64,000 nt of DNA from Leptospira dzoumogneensis (GTDB lineage: Bacteria > Spirochaetota > Leptospiria > Leptospirales > Leptospiraceae): the NCBI RefSeq assembly GCF_004770895.1, contig NZ_RQHS01000005.1:434001-498000 (forward strand), given 5' to 3'. The notes under the pieces were generated by a model that did no database searches, was not told the origin of the DNA, and saw only the letters and a list, made by a program, of their open reading frames with translations. Of the stretch, positions 26,047 through 35,546 are shown piece after piece. Each line of letters opens with the position of its first letter. Positions within the stretch are counted from its first letter, which is position 1. The translations under genes and the position numbers were made by a program.

Positions 26047-27339
26047 TTGCCGAAATTCTTCCCTTATGTTTTAGGGAGCCTTCTATTTTCTTGGAACATT
26101 TATGCCGATTCCTGGTCTTGGAGCGGGGCTTATCTCATCCAACCGGAAACTTTGGAGTATTCCGGGCCGGTCCAGATCCAAGTGAAAGACGGTTTGGTGG
26201 AGAAAATATCTTCTTCCCCGGCATCTAAGGAACCTCTGTTCATTTTACCTGGATTCTGTGATTCTCATGTAACCTTGGGGGCAAATTCTCTAGGAGGTTG
26301 GAAGGATCGTTCAGAATTAGAATCCGATCTGAAACAATTTCTGCTACATGGGTTCACTCATATCCAGAGTATCGCAGATCCTCCTTGGGCTTCCGAACTT
26401 TCCGAGATCAGAAAAAAGAATTCTCAGTATCCTCGCATTTCCGTTCTTCCACCTGTTTTGCTCGCAGAGTCCAAAGAAATTTCCGCATCCAAAGTTTCAG
26501 GTTACAAGATCCTAAAATCACCTGAAGAAGCGATGTCTTCCGTTTCCGGTAAAAAAGGAAAGATCCATTTATTCTTAAGGCATAATGAAGGAGAAACTTT
26601 CGAAGTGGATGGAAAACTTCTCTATCGAATGAGAACTGAAGCGGAGAAGAATGGATTAGAATTATCCGTTTCTACCTTCGGGGAAGAATTCGCAAATTGG
26701 GAAGCATTGTCTTCCGAAACGAAGGTGCTCTATCATCCTATTCCGGAAACTTCTTCCATTCGTCCAGTTGCTCATAATTTGGTAAAACAGATCTGGGCTC
26801 CACTTTTCGGGATCTATTTTACAAGAAAGGGGATAGGTACTTCTTCTTTTGCGGAAGAATGGGAAAAATGGACCCAATGGAGTCCGACTTTTAAAGAAAG
26901 AGCACTGTCTAAAGAAGTACTCTCGACTATGACTGCACTTTCCGGATCGGAAAGAGAAGAAGCGGAGAAAGAATACGAATCCTATCTTGCTTTCTTGAGG
27001 GCCCGCAAGAATCTGACCCTAAGGATCTTACTCGGTTCGGGCGCGGGTCACCAACTACAGTTCCCTGGAATTTCCGGCTGGAAGGAACTTAGAATTTTAT
27101 CCGAACTTCTGGGACCCAAAGAAGCATTGAGAGCGGCAACCGAAACCACCTGCCAATATTTGGGGGCGGCTCATGAGGGGAAGATCCGAGTAGGAAAACC
27201 GGCTCATCTTTTGATTTTTAGAGAAGACCCTCTCCAAAATTGGGATAAACTAAAAACATTAAGAACGGTCGTGACGGAGAGAGTGAAAACCGAGATCTCT
27301 TCTCCTGAAAAAAAGAAAACCGAAAGGCGGAGACGATGA
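26047..27339 (+). CDS. Amidohydrolase-like exported protein with degenerate metal site
   Basis: The fold signs of metal-dependent amidohydrolases are visible: a small beta domain, then FILPGFCDSHVTLGANSLGG, a GFTHIQSIADPPW strand, LLGSGAGHQLQFPGISGWKELRILSE and a C-terminal GKIRVGKPAHLLIFREDPL. The key ligands are changed: HxH is SHVT and the GTDAG Asp is GSGAG, so activity is doubtful. The frame opens at TTG 25963, but TTG 26047 gives a good signal peptide ending IYA and leaves promoter room opposite the GHKL gene. This start is uncertain. It overlaps the S1 gene by 4 bases. Confidence 0.75.
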   Translation: MPKFFPYVLGSLLFSWNIYADSWSWSGAYLIQPETLEYSGPVQIQVKDGLVEKISSSPASKEPLFILPGFCDSHVTLGANSLGGWKDRSELESDLKQFLLHGFTHIQSIADPPWASELSEIRKKNSQYPRISVLPPVLLAESKEISASKVSGYKILKSPEEAMSSVSGKKGKIHLFLRHNEGETFEVDGKLLYRMRTEAEKNGLELSVSTFGEEFANWEALSSETKVLYHPIPETSSIRPVAHNLVKQIWAPLFGIYFTRKGIGTSSFAEEWEKWTQWSPTFKERALSKEVLSTMTALSGSEREEAEKEYESYLAFLRARKNLTLRILLGSGAGHQLQFPGISGWKELRILSELLGPKEALRAATETTCQYLGAAHEGKIRVGKPAHLLIFREDPLQNWDKLKTLRTVVTERVKTEISSPEKKKTERRRR

Positions 27340-28487
27340 AAGAAGATCAAAAAGAACTGTTTCAAAAATTACTGGACGAAAGTTTCAGAAAAAAAGCGGC
27401 CTTAGAGCCTGGAGCAAAAGTTTCTGCGTTAGTCACTAGTTCTAAATCGGATTACGTTTTTATAAAGATCCAAGGAGCAGGTCTCTCCGGGATCATCGCC
27501 GCGGATGAATTTACGGAAGCTCCCCCTAAGCAGGGAGAAACGATCGAGGCATATTTTTTACAGGAATCTTCCGGAGACCAATACTTCACCACTTGTTTGA
27601 ACGGGGACACAATCTCTAAGGATATGGTATCAGTAGCCCATACTGCTGAGATCCCGGTTTTGGGTCATATCGTCGGGGAGAATGATGCAGGCGTAGAAGT
27701 CAAGTTAGGCGAACAAACAGGTTTCTGCCCATTCTCCCAATTAGATCCTGAGCTTAAAAAACAGAATAACGGAGTCGGCAAAAGGGTCCGTTTCCTCATT
27801 TCAGAAGTGGGGAATAAGGGAAAGATCATCGTTTCCCAAAAGAAAATCGCGGATAAGGAAAGAGAGGCCAAAATTTCAGTTCTAAAAGGAGAATTGAAAC
27901 CCGGTATGTTCGTTACCTGCAAGGTCAAATCGGTCCATACTTTCGGATTGATCGTCGAAGCTGACGGACTTACCGCACTTGTTCCCGCTTCCGAGGCGAC
28001 TTTCAAAAAGGGAGCGGATCTTACTAAAGATTTCCATCCTGGACAAGTACTGAGAGCAAAAGTTTTAAAATTAGATTGGGAAGAAGGAAAACACAGCTTT
28101 ACCGTTAAAGATTTCCTAAAAGATCCTTGGGCCCAAAATGTTCCTTTCAAAGAAGGTGATCTAGTCACAGGAACCGTAGAAAGTGTAAAACCTTTCGGAG
28201 TATTCGTAAAATTGAATGAACAATTTTCCGGACTGGTCCCTAACAGAGAAACCGGATTACAAAATCGTACACCTGCCGCACAACATTTCAAGATGGGAGA
28301 TTCTGTTTCCGCATTTGTAACGGAAGTGAATATAGGCAAAAGACAGATCTCACTTTCTCTTGTGAAAGCGAAAGAAGTTCAGGAAAGATTGGATTATAGC
28401 GGATATCTTTCCGAGGAAACTTCTTCCACCGGATCTTTCGGCGCTATTCTTGCAAAATCCTTAAACAAGGGACAGAAAAAAGGATAA
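27336..28487 (+). CDS. S1-repeat RNA-binding protein (ribosomal protein S1-like)
   Basis: The 383-residue protein consists of about four OB-fold S1 domains, at roughly 25-90, 105-170, 188-258 and 273-343. The last two are the best: GMFVTCKVKSVHTFGLIVEADGLTALVPASE and GDLVTGTVESVKPFGVFVKLNEQFSGLVPNRE. Such proteins bind mRNA during translation or act in RNA turnover. It lacks an additional catalytic domain. It could be the genomic rpsA or an extra S1-like protein. The start overlaps the preceding gene as ATGA, and trmL starts directly after its stop. Confidence 0.88.
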   Translation: MKEDQKELFQKLLDESFRKKAALEPGAKVSALVTSSKSDYVFIKIQGAGLSGIIAADEFTEAPPKQGETIEAYFLQESSGDQYFTTCLNGDTISKDMVSVAHTAEIPVLGHIVGENDAGVEVKLGEQTGFCPFSQLDPELKKQNNGVGKRVRFLISEVGNKGKIIVSQKKIADKEREAKISVLKGELKPGMFVTCKVKSVHTFGLIVEADGLTALVPASEATFKKGADLTKDFHPGQVLRAKVLKLDWEEGKHSFTVKDFLKDPWAQNVPFKEGDLVTGTVESVKPFGVFVKLNEQFSGLVPNRETGLQNRTPAAQHFKMGDSVSAFVTEVNIGKRQISLSLVKAKEVQERLDYSGYLSEETSSTGSFGAILAKSLNKGQKKG

Positions 28488-28949
28488 ATGGCTCTCCGGA
28501 TCGCATTGTATCGACCGGAGATACCTCCCAATACGGGAAATATCGCCCGACTATGCGTCGCTTTAGGAGCGGAGCTGCATATCGTAGGAGAACCTGCCTT
28601 CGAGTTGTCTGAAAAAGCGGCAAGAAGAGCAGGGCTGGATTATTGGGATAAACTAAAACTCACTCTTCATTCCGGTTGGGAAGCTTTCTCAAAGACCTTA
28701 GACACTGATTCCAAATTATATTTAATATCTACTAAAGGTAAAATTTCTTATACAACTCCGGAGTACGGGGAGAATGACGTATTTTTATTCGGAAATGAAA
28801 CATCCGGACTCCCTCAGGAAATTTTTGGATCAGAGATCCCTAATGGGATCCTTAGGATCCCGATGGAAGAAGATTGCAGATGTTTAAATTTGAGTAACGC
28901 AGTCGCGGTAATCGCATACGAGGCATTGCGCCAAATTCGTCGTTGGTGA
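28488..28949 (+). CDS. trmL: tRNA (cytidine/uridine-34 2'-O)-methyltransferase
   Basis: TrmL methylates the wobble ribose of tRNA-Leu isoacceptors. The 153-residue SPOUT enzyme has YRPEIPPNTGNIARLC at the N-terminus, FLFGNETSGLP at about 103-113, and the knot region ILRIPMEEDCRCLNLSNAVAVIAYEALRQ. Size equals that of the minimal family. It begins on the base after the S1 gene stop. Neighbours fit a translation-linked unit. Confidence 0.95.
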   Translation: MALRIALYRPEIPPNTGNIARLCVALGAELHIVGEPAFELSEKAARRAGLDYWDKLKLTLHSGWEAFSKTLDTDSKLYLISTKGKISYTTPEYGENDVFLFGNETSGLPQEIFGSEIPNGILRIPMEEDCRCLNLSNAVAVIAYEALRQIRRW

Positions 28950-29016
28950 CTCGGAAACTGTCTTCCGAAAAAAATCGGATTTACACCCCTCGAAAAAAAC
29001 AGTCCTATGGAAAAAT

Positions 29017-29688
29017 ATGGGAATGTCCTTTTCCCTAGGAGAGATAGAAGCCCGCATTCGGGAACTCCTAGCAAACGGTTTAACAGGTAATTCCCAGGAT
29101 TTCCATGCGTGGATCCGTATGGACACTCTTCGAAAATTCAGAGAAGAGCCTTCTTTCTCACCTGACTGGGTTCCCACTACTCTAGATGCGCTTGTTACAT
29201 CAGGAGAAGCAGCAAAAAGTAAATTAGATCCTAGAGAATATACTCTCTCTGCAGAATCCTCTCTCCGCAAAAAACCTTCCAAAAACGAAGAATACCTTCT
29301 ACTCGGCCGCACCGAATTCCAACCGATGCAATATGTAAGAAGCAGAATGGAATCTTTCCTGAGAGCCAACGGAATTGACGAGGACCTGATCGTGGACCTG
29401 ACAATCGGCTCCATCGAAGCAGTGGAGAATGCTGTCAAATATGGTGACGGCGGAAATGTAGAAGTCGCCTATACAATCGAAAAAAGTGGAATTTTTAAGA
29501 TCCGACTGGTGAACAACCTAAGAGAATTGAATATCGAAGAAGATATAGAAAGAGGAAAATTTTCTTCCACCGCCACTCTAATGAGAGGGATGATGGTAAT
29601 GCAAAAATTATTCGATAAAATGGATCTGGAAATCTTAGAGGATAAAAGACAGGCATTATTTATGGCCGAAAAAGTCCTTCCGAAGTAA
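29017..29688 (+). CDS. RsbW-like ATP-binding protein (GHKL family)
   Basis: The C-terminal half (about 95-223) is an RsbW/SpoIIAB-like ATPase: DLTIGSIEAVENAVKYGDGGNVEV is the N box, and the region after LVNNLRELNIEED replaces the G2 box with GKFSSTATLMRGMMVMQKLFDKMD. The N-terminal 90 residues are not recognised. Such proteins phosphorylate STAS antagonists and bind sigma factors. No STAS gene is adjacent; one is at 1171-1503. A 36-base piece of this gene recurs almost unchanged at 38967-39002. It begins about 67 bases after trmL. Confidence 0.82.
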   Translation: MGMSFSLGEIEARIRELLANGLTGNSQDFHAWIRMDTLRKFREEPSFSPDWVPTTLDALVTSGEAAKSKLDPREYTLSAESSLRKKPSKNEEYLLLGRTEFQPMQYVRSRMESFLRANGIDEDLIVDLTIGSIEAVENAVKYGDGGNVEVAYTIEKSGIFKIRLVNNLRELNIEEDIERGKFSSTATLMRGMMVMQKLFDKMDLEILEDKRQALFMAEKVLPK

Positions 29689-29747
29689 ATTCCGCGGCTT
29701 TTTAAGTTTTACACTTCTTCTATTTTCGGGTCTTTCTTTCTAAGAGT

Positions 29748-31745
29748 ATGTCTTCGATTTTTAAAATACATTCCAACTATAAAGCGGCCGGGGACCAGGT
29801 CCAAGCCATAGAAAAAATAGGCCAGGCATTCAATAAGGGAGAAGATAAGGTCACCCTAGTGGGTGTGACAGGCTCCGGAAAAACATTCACTATGGCCCAG
29901 GTGATCGCAAATATGGGACTTCCTACCTTGGTTTTGTCGCATAACAAAACTTTGGCGGCACAGCTTTTCAGGGAATTTAAGGAGTTTTTCCCGGAGAATG
30001 CTGTGGAATACTTCGTTTCCTATTATGATTACTACCAACCTGAGGCTTACGTACCTTCTTCCGATACGTTTATAGAAAAAGATATGTCCATGAACGAGGA
30101 GATAGACAAGCTCAGACTTCGTGCTACTTCTTCTTTATTGGAAAGAGACGATGTAGTGATCGTAAGTTCAGTCTCTTGTATTTACGGTTTGGGATCTCCG
30201 GAAGAATATGTGAACTCCGTTGTCGCATTGAAAAAAGGAGATATTATAGATAGGGATCAGGTCATTCGCAAACTTCTTCATATACAATACAATCGTAATG
30301 ATACTGATTTCTCCCGCGGGAATTTCAGAGTAAGAGGGGACTCTATCGAAGTTTATCCTGCGTATCATACGGACGCATTCCGGATCGAATTTTTCGGAGA
30401 CGAGGTGGATTCGATTTCCAGGATCCATCCGGTTACCGCTCAAGTGATCGCAAAACAGGAAAAATGTTTTATCTATCCTGCAAAACACTTCATCATGTCT
30501 CCTCCATTGATAAAGGACGCTGTCAAAAGAATCAAAGATGAGATGGCGGAACAGGAGATCAAGTTCACCAAAGAGAATAAATTTTTAGAAGCACAACGTA
30601 TCGTATCCAGAACGAATTACGATATGGAAATGCTGCAAGAGATGGGATATTGTAACGGGATCGAAAATTATTCACGTCATCTTACGGGAAGGAAAGAAGG
30701 AGAAAGACCTGCCTGTCTTATCGATTATTTCCGCGGAGATTTTTTACTCATAGTGGATGAGTCTCACGTTACAATTCCTCAGGTGGGGGGAATGTATGCA
30801 GGAGATAGAGCCCGTAAACAAACTCTGGTGGATTTCGGATTCAGATTACCTTCTGCCCTGGACAATAGACCTTTAAACTTTGCGGAATTTGAATCCTTAA
30901 CTCCTAAAACTCTTTATGTATCCGCAACACCTGCGGATTACGAATTAGAAAAGAGTAAATCAAGAGTTGAACAGATCATTCGTCCTACGGGGCTTTTGGA
31001 TCCGAATGTAGAAGTTCGGCCTACCAAAAATCAGGTAGAAGATCTTCTTATAGAGATCCGTAAAAGAATCGATCTGGGAGAAAGAGTACTCGTCACCACA
31101 TTGACTAAGAAGATGTCTGAGGATCTTTCCGATTATTATAAAGAATTAGGACTCAAAGTCTCTTATCTACACTCCGAAGTGGATACATTAGAGAGGGTGG
31201 AGATCATCCGAGATCTTAGGAAGGGAATATATGACGTTCTAATCGGGATCAATCTTTTACGAGAAGGATTGGATATTCCCGAGGTCTCTCTGGTTGCTAT
31301 TTTGGACGCGGACAAAGAAGGTTTTTTAAGAAATTATAAATCCTTAATACAGACGATAGGTCGGGCTGCGAGAAATATCAACGGAACTGCAGTGTTGTAC
31401 GCGGATAAGATGACAGATTCTATGACCAGAGCCATAGAAGAGACCAAAAGAAGAAGGACCATCCAGGAAGAACATAACCAGAAATACAGGATCTCTCCTC
31501 AAACGATCAAAAAAGAAATCGCAGATATGATCGAAAGGACGGAAAAAGAACTGGCTCCCGAGGAATACGCTGCGGAAGAGATCAACAAAAAGTTCAGAGA
31601 GAAAAACTTCTCTTCTAAAGAGGAAATGAAAGAGAAGATCAGAGAAGAAATGTTAAAAGCAGCCAAGGAATTGGATTTCGAAAGAGCAGCACTTCTCAGA
31701 GACAAAATGCTTTCCATCAAATCGACTCCTACAGAGGAAAAATGA
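29748..31745 (+). CDS. uvrB: Excinuclease ABC subunit B
   Basis: UvrB verifies DNA damage delivered by UvrA and recruits UvrC. The 665 residues show the Walker A loop GVTGSGKT (39-46), the beta-hairpin [21 protein letters not shown], the DESH box in [18 protein letters not shown], helicase motifs to QTIGRAARN, and a C-terminal UVR motif ([15 protein letters not shown]). All family landmarks are intact. The rhomboid gene overlaps its stop by 4 bases. Confidence 0.98.
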   Translation: MSSIFKIHSNYKAAGDQVQAIEKIGQAFNKGEDKVTLVGVTGSGKTFTMAQVIANMGLPTLVLSHNKTLAAQLFREFKEFFPENAVEYFVSYYDYYQPEAYVPSSDTFIEKDMSMNEEIDKLRLRATSSLLERDDVVIVSSVSCIYGLGSPEEYVNSVVALKKGDIIDRDQVIRKLLHIQYNRNDTDFSRGNFRVRGDSIEVYPAYHTDAFRIEFFGDEVDSISRIHPVTAQVIAKQEKCFIYPAKHFIMSPPLIKDAVKRIKDEMAEQEIKFTKENKFLEAQRIVSRTNYDMEMLQEMGYCNGIENYSRHLTGRKEGERPACLIDYFRGDFLLIVDESHVTIPQVGGMYAGDRARKQTLVDFGFRLPSALDNRPLNFAEFESLTPKTLYVSATPADYELEKSKSRVEQIIRPTGLLDPNVEVRPTKNQVEDLLIEIRKRIDLGERVLVTTLTKKMSEDLSDYYKELGLKVSYLHSEVDTLERVEIIRDLRKGIYDVLIGINLLREGLDIPEVSLVAILDADKEGFLRNYKSLIQTIGRAARNINGTAVLYADKMTDSMTRAIEETKRRRTIQEEHNQKYRISPQTIKKEIADMIERTEKELAPEEYAAEEINKKFREKNFSSKEEMKEKIREEMLKAAKELDFERAALLRDKMLSIKSTPTEEK

Positions 31746-32350
31746 GATTAGACATTACACTTATCACTATAATAGTCACAGGAGCCATAAGCCTTTATAC
31801 ATTATATGTGGATCAGAACCTTTTAGACAAACTGATCCTAAGACCTTTCCGAGATTCTAAAGAAGGGAATTATTATACATTAGCCACCAGCGGATTCGTT
31901 CACGCTGATTTTACTCATCTATTATTCAATATGTTGACCCTTTATTTTTTCGGAAGGCATGTGGATATGGTGCTCGGTCCTTTAGGATTTATGGGGCTGT
32001 ATTTAGCTAGTATCTTAATTGCAAATTTGGTTTCTTTCCAGAAAAATAAAGCGGACGCGAATTATGCGAGTTTAGGAGCTTCCGGTGGGACTTCCGGGAT
32101 CGTATTTGCTTCTATCTTATTCTATCCTTATTCTAAAATTTTCTTTTTCTTTATACCGATCCCTATACCTGGACCTTTATATGCGATCTTGTATTTGGCA
32201 TATTCTTATTATGCTTCTAAGAACAGGCAGGATGGGATCAATCACGATGCACATTTTTACGGGGCGCTGACTGGACTTGCGGTTGCGATCTTAGTACAAC
32301 CGCTTTCATTGATTGCGTTCGTCCAATACGTGCTGAGTGCATTTATATAA
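31742..32350 (+). CDS. Rhomboid-family intramembrane serine protease
   Basis: The 202-residue protein has six helices, the [11 protein letters not shown] motif (His54, His59, Asn63), the nucleophile Ser114 in GASGGTSG, and the partner His171 in [12 protein letters not shown]. These are the rhomboid catalytic signature, so it should cleave membrane proteins within the bilayer. The ATG overlaps the uvrB stop (ATGA), giving coupled translation with a DNA repair gene, which may be only a matter of genome packing. Confidence 0.92.
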   Translation: MRLDITLITIIVTGAISLYTLYVDQNLLDKLILRPFRDSKEGNYYTLATSGFVHADFTHLLFNMLTLYFFGRHVDMVLGPLGFMGLYLASILIANLVSFQKNKADANYASLGASGGTSGIVFASILFYPYSKIFFFFIPIPIPGPLYAILYLAYSYYASKNRQDGINHDAHFYGALTGLAVAILVQPLSLIAFVQYVLSAFI

Positions 32351-32364
32351 TAATTTTTTAAAAT

Positions 32365-32388
32365 GCGAAAGGATCAGCCACCTTTCGC
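32365..32388. terminator. Hairpin between rhomboid gene and cutA, possible bidirectional terminator
   Basis: GCGAAAGG (32365-32372) pairs perfectly with CCTTTCGC (32381-32388). Four T follow on the plus strand and ATTTT on the minus strand. It covers the cutA stop codon. The T-runs are short, so efficiency is doubtful. Confidence 0.45.
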
Positions 32389-32706
32389 GATTTTGTCCTT
32401 TATAAAAGCCTTAAACTTATCCGAGCCGAAACTAACATCCATTTTGATGATCTCAGGAGCGAGATACGGATGTTTTTTCATAATATATTCTTCGATTGCG
32501 GCATACTTATCCGCTTTCGCTTTTAGAAGGATTTTGTTCTCGGAATCGATCGTGAGTTTACCTTCCCATTGGTACAAAAGAGCCACTTCCGGAAAAATGG
32601 TGCCGCTTACTATGATGCCAAGTTGGAGCATTTCCGCGATATACTCTTCCGCTAAGTCACGATCCGCCAGAGTAGTGAAGACTAAAATTTCTTGAGATGA
32701 AGACAT
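32374..32706 (-). CDS. cutA: CutA-like divalent-cation tolerance protein
   Basis: The 110-residue protein matches CutA1: EILVFTTLADRDLAEEYIAEMLQLGIIVSGTIFPEVALLYQWEGKLTIDSENKILLKAKADKYAAIEEYIMKKHPYLAPEII, the whole length being one trimeric ferredoxin-like domain. CutA is a trimeric cytoplasmic protein first linked to copper tolerance, but its biochemical role is unsettled. Its 3' end overlaps a hairpin. It converges on the rhomboid gene. Confidence 0.9.
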   Translation of the reverse strand: MSSSQEILVFTTLADRDLAEEYIAEMLQLGIIVSGTIFPEVALLYQWEGKLTIDSENKILLKAKADKYAAIEEYIMKKHPYLAPEIIKMDVSFGSDKFKAFIKDKIAKGG

Positions 32707-32775
32707 GGTTCCTCCGAGAAAAAGGAGAATAAGAAGTATTCATTCTTTGTCCAGTCTTTCTTTGGGAAGATCGTA

Positions 32776-33252
32776 TCAGTATCTAGGAGCGTTCGGATCC
32801 GAATAATTTCCTTTGCCCGAATTAGGCATAGAACCTCTGGAGCTAGAAGGAGTATAATCATCGCAAAGATTACTGCATTTTCCGATACAATCTTCTCTCT
32901 TTCGATCCACAGTAATTGCGGTAAAAACAGTCTCTACTTTAGGAATAGGATATTGGATCCAACATTGGCTCTTGCAGTTCCCATACTTGGCGGCACAATT
33001 CCGAGCGGTATTCTGATCGGAACCTGCGGAGATCATCATATCGAAAAGTTCCTGCTCTTCTCTGGTCTTGAATTCTCCCTTTTTGCCTCTTTTGGACAAT
33101 TCTTGTTTGCTTAAGTTAGCATCTCCCGCTTCCGGAAAATCCTCCGCTGAAGCTTTTCCTTTAATTTTGCCGGATTCGTCGGAGCTCCAATCCACTGTGA
33201 AAAAGCAGTTTAGAATAAAGAAGAATAGTAATATTCCGAATTTAATTTTCAT
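32776..33252 (-). CDS. Cys-rich secreted protein or lipoprotein
   Basis: The 158-residue protein begins MKIKFGILLFFFILNCFFTVDW; the Cys after ILN would be a lipidation site in the loose spirochaetal lipobox. The middle is charged, and the C-terminal part holds Cys pairs in NCAAKYGNCKSQC and EDCIGKCSNLCDD, suggesting disulfides. The tail is Ser/Gly/Pro-rich. The function is unknown. It lies alone between cutA and a repeat-containing gap. Confidence 0.65.
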   Translation of the reverse strand: MKIKFGILLFFFILNCFFTVDWSSDESGKIKGKASAEDFPEAGDANLSKQELSKRGKKGEFKTREEQELFDMMISAGSDQNTARNCAAKYGNCKSQCWIQYPIPKVETVFTAITVDRKREDCIGKCSNLCDDYTPSSSRGSMPNSGKGNYSDPNAPRY

Positions 33253-33395
33253 CAGATCTTTAAAAAACTAAACCTTTGGGATTAGGATTTACCAAATATT
33301 TTCGTCGTTTAACAAATAAATACATCATTTTTGCACTCTTTTACATTGAAATCGGCTGGAAAAAAATTTCCAAACCAGGTCTCAATAGTATTGAA

Positions 33396-33411
33396 TGTAG
33401 GATAACCTACA
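33396..33411. repeat. Imperfect TGTAGG/CCTACA palindrome
   Basis: TGTAGGATAACCTACA is the third member of the palindrome type seen at 12322 and 12452. The 216-base gap that holds it is otherwise AT-rich, with no clear gene. Confidence 0.65.
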
Positions 33412-33468
33412 ATAGAGTCTGTCTAAGTAGTACTTAAGACCTAAGAAATCGATTGGAGGGTCTTTTTA

Positions 33469-34725
33469 GTGAGTAGTTTTTTTACAAGTACATCAGTAAA
33501 ACGTTTCTTTCTTCTCTCCTTACTTATTCTTTTTATTTCAAATTGTAGCGCCCTGGACTGGGGTTGGGTAAGACTCCCTTCCGGGCTTGCCTGGGACCAA
33601 AACGAAACCTTAGATAGAAATCCTGTAGAAGGCTTTCGAGTGGAATTTCCGGAAGAATTGGGACTGGATTCCAGACCCTTAGTGGAATTTTCCAAAAAAC
33701 TCAGGAAAGAAAAAACGGAGGTCCGTTCTCTTCTCATTTTGAAGGAAGGGAACCTGGTATTCGAAAGATATGCAGGTGGGATCTCAAGAAATCATAATCA
33801 TAATATGTACTCCGTGACCAAATCAGTGGTCTCCCTATTATTAGGGATCTGTTATACGAATGATTGTGGAGTGGACTTGGAAGATAGCCTTTCTTCGGCA
33901 GAGTCCGGTTTACCTGGCCTTCTTCCCTCCGAATTGAAAGGAAAAGAATCCATCCGACTTAAAGATGCATTACGTATGAGTTCCGGAATGGGCTGGGATT
34001 CCTTTCCTAAAAAAGAAGATATCAGAACCGACGCAGACCCGCTTGCGATCGCTTGGACCCCAGTGGTATCTTCCGCACCCGGAACTAAATTCGAATATTC
34101 TAATGGAGATACCCAATTAGTTGCTGGTTATCTGGAAGCCAAAACAGGCAAAACATTATACGAATACTCTAAGAGCACTGCATTCTCCTGGTTAGGTTTT
34201 AAAGGAGAAGAATGGAATACATCCAAATCGGGCAGACAGACCGCAGGTTTCGGACTTCGACTGAGACCTATCGATATGGCTAAGTTAGGACAACTTTATC
34301 TGGATGGAGGAAAATGGTATGGACGTCAGGTATTAAAACCTGAATGGATCGCCATGACCTTAGAGCCTGGAGTAGAAAAAAGATACGGACTTCAATTCTG
34401 GCTGCATGAATTCGAAGGAAAGCCTAGCTTCATGGCAAACGGAAAAGGTGGTCAGTTCATCTATGTGATCCCTCATCGTAAGATTGTTTTAGTGATGACC
34501 AGTGCAATTTGGGACAAGGCACCCGATCTAGTTTTAAATTCCGCTTTGGATGCGATCAAGGCATCTTTGGCATCTACGGATAAGATCCCTTCTCCGGACA
34601 GGGAAGAAGCGCTTCTTAGAGAGTTAAAAATATCCGCCAGAACTTCTTTAGACCCCAAGCTTAAAGAAGGGGCGGATGAAACAAGGATTGCAGCAGAACC
34701 GGGGATGAAACAAAATCATCCTTAA
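33469..34725 (+). CDS. Lipid-anchored serine hydrolase, class C beta-lactamase/esterase family
   Basis: The GTG at 33469 has GGAGGG about 9 bases upstream. The 418-residue product has a signal ending LILFISNC (Cys26), consistent with a lipoprotein. The catalytic SxxK is Ser115-Val-Thr-Lys118 in NMYSVTKSVVSLLLG, the Tyr-x-Asn motif is in FEYSNGDTQLVAGYLEAKTG, and the third motif appears as NGKGGQ. These proteins are often esterases or peptidases rather than beta-lactamases. The DJ-1/PfpI gene starts at the next base after its stop. Confidence 0.9.
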   Translation: MSSFFTSTSVKRFFLLSLLILFISNCSALDWGWVRLPSGLAWDQNETLDRNPVEGFRVEFPEELGLDSRPLVEFSKKLRKEKTEVRSLLILKEGNLVFERYAGGISRNHNHNMYSVTKSVVSLLLGICYTNDCGVDLEDSLSSAESGLPGLLPSELKGKESIRLKDALRMSSGMGWDSFPKKEDIRTDADPLAIAWTPVVSSAPGTKFEYSNGDTQLVAGYLEAKTGKTLYEYSKSTAFSWLGFKGEEWNTSKSGRQTAGFGLRLRPIDMAKLGQLYLDGGKWYGRQVLKPEWIAMTLEPGVEKRYGLQFWLHEFEGKPSFMANGKGGQFIYVIPHRKIVLVMTSAIWDKAPDLVLNSALDAIKASLASTDKIPSPDREEALLRELKISARTSLDPKLKEGADETRIAAEPGMKQNHP

Positions 34726-35475
34726 ATGAAGACCGTTCTAATCCCGATCCCTCAAATCGATTTCGATCCCACAGAAGTATCCGTACCTTGGAAGGTCCTA
34801 AAAGAAAAAGGATATAAGATCCTATTTGCAACTCCAAGCGGAACCTCCGGAGAGGCGGATTTTAGGATGGTAACCGGAAAAGGTTTAGGTATTCTTTCTC
34901 CGGTTTTAAGGGCGAAAAATGATGACGTTCTTCTGTATAGAGAATTAGAAAAATCGAATGAATTCTTAAATCCCAAAAAGTATGAATCTGTTAAATCGGA
35001 CTCCTTTGATGTACTGCTTCTTCCCGGAGGACATGCAAAAGGAATGAGGGTTTATCTGGAATCGGAACCTTTGCAGAAATTGGTGGGAAATACATTCGCA
35101 GAAGGAAAACCAGTGGCTGCGATCTGTCATGGAGTGCTTCTAGCTGCAAGATCCAAAAATCCTAAAACGAAAAAGTCCAGCTTATACGGATTCAAAACTA
35201 CAGGACTTCTCAAGTCCCAGGAACTTCTGGCTTGGAATTTAACTAGAGCTTGGCTTGGGGATTATTATAGAACTTATCCTACGCCGTTGCAGGACGAGGT
35301 AATTTCCTTTTTAGAATCCAAAGTGGATTTCCAAGAAGGGCCTATGCCTATTGCACGAGATAGTTTTTCTAATATTAAACCGGGGTTCAGTGTTTTAGAT
35401 AAGTCTTATCTTTCCGCTAGATGGCCCGGAGATGCTCATAAGTTTGCCTCTGAACTTCCCGAATTCTTCGGATAA
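34726..35475 (+). CDS. DJ-1/PfpI-superfamily protein (class I glutamine-amidotransferase fold)
   Basis: The 249-residue protein has the nucleophile elbow AAICHGV with Cys134 and upstream LLLPGGHAKGMR, as in DJ-1/Hsp31-type proteins. The C-terminal half is longer than PfpI and includes a LGDYYRTYPTPLQDE segment, giving Hsp31-like length. Substrates of this type include glyoxals and misfolded proteins, but none can be assigned. It directly follows the serine hydrolase gene (no gap), so both are one transcript. Confidence 0.87.
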   Translation: MKTVLIPIPQIDFDPTEVSVPWKVLKEKGYKILFATPSGTSGEADFRMVTGKGLGILSPVLRAKNDDVLLYRELEKSNEFLNPKKYESVKSDSFDVLLLPGGHAKGMRVYLESEPLQKLVGNTFAEGKPVAAICHGVLLAARSKNPKTKKSSLYGFKTTGLLKSQELLAWNLTRAWLGDYYRTYPTPLQDEVISFLESKVDFQEGPMPIARDSFSNIKPGFSVLDKSYLSARWPGDAHKFASELPEFFG

Positions 35476-35546
35476 TTGTGGTTTTTGATTTTCCTTTAAT
35501 ATAGTTTAGGCATATTGACTAAAGAGGGATCCCTCCGCCGATAATC

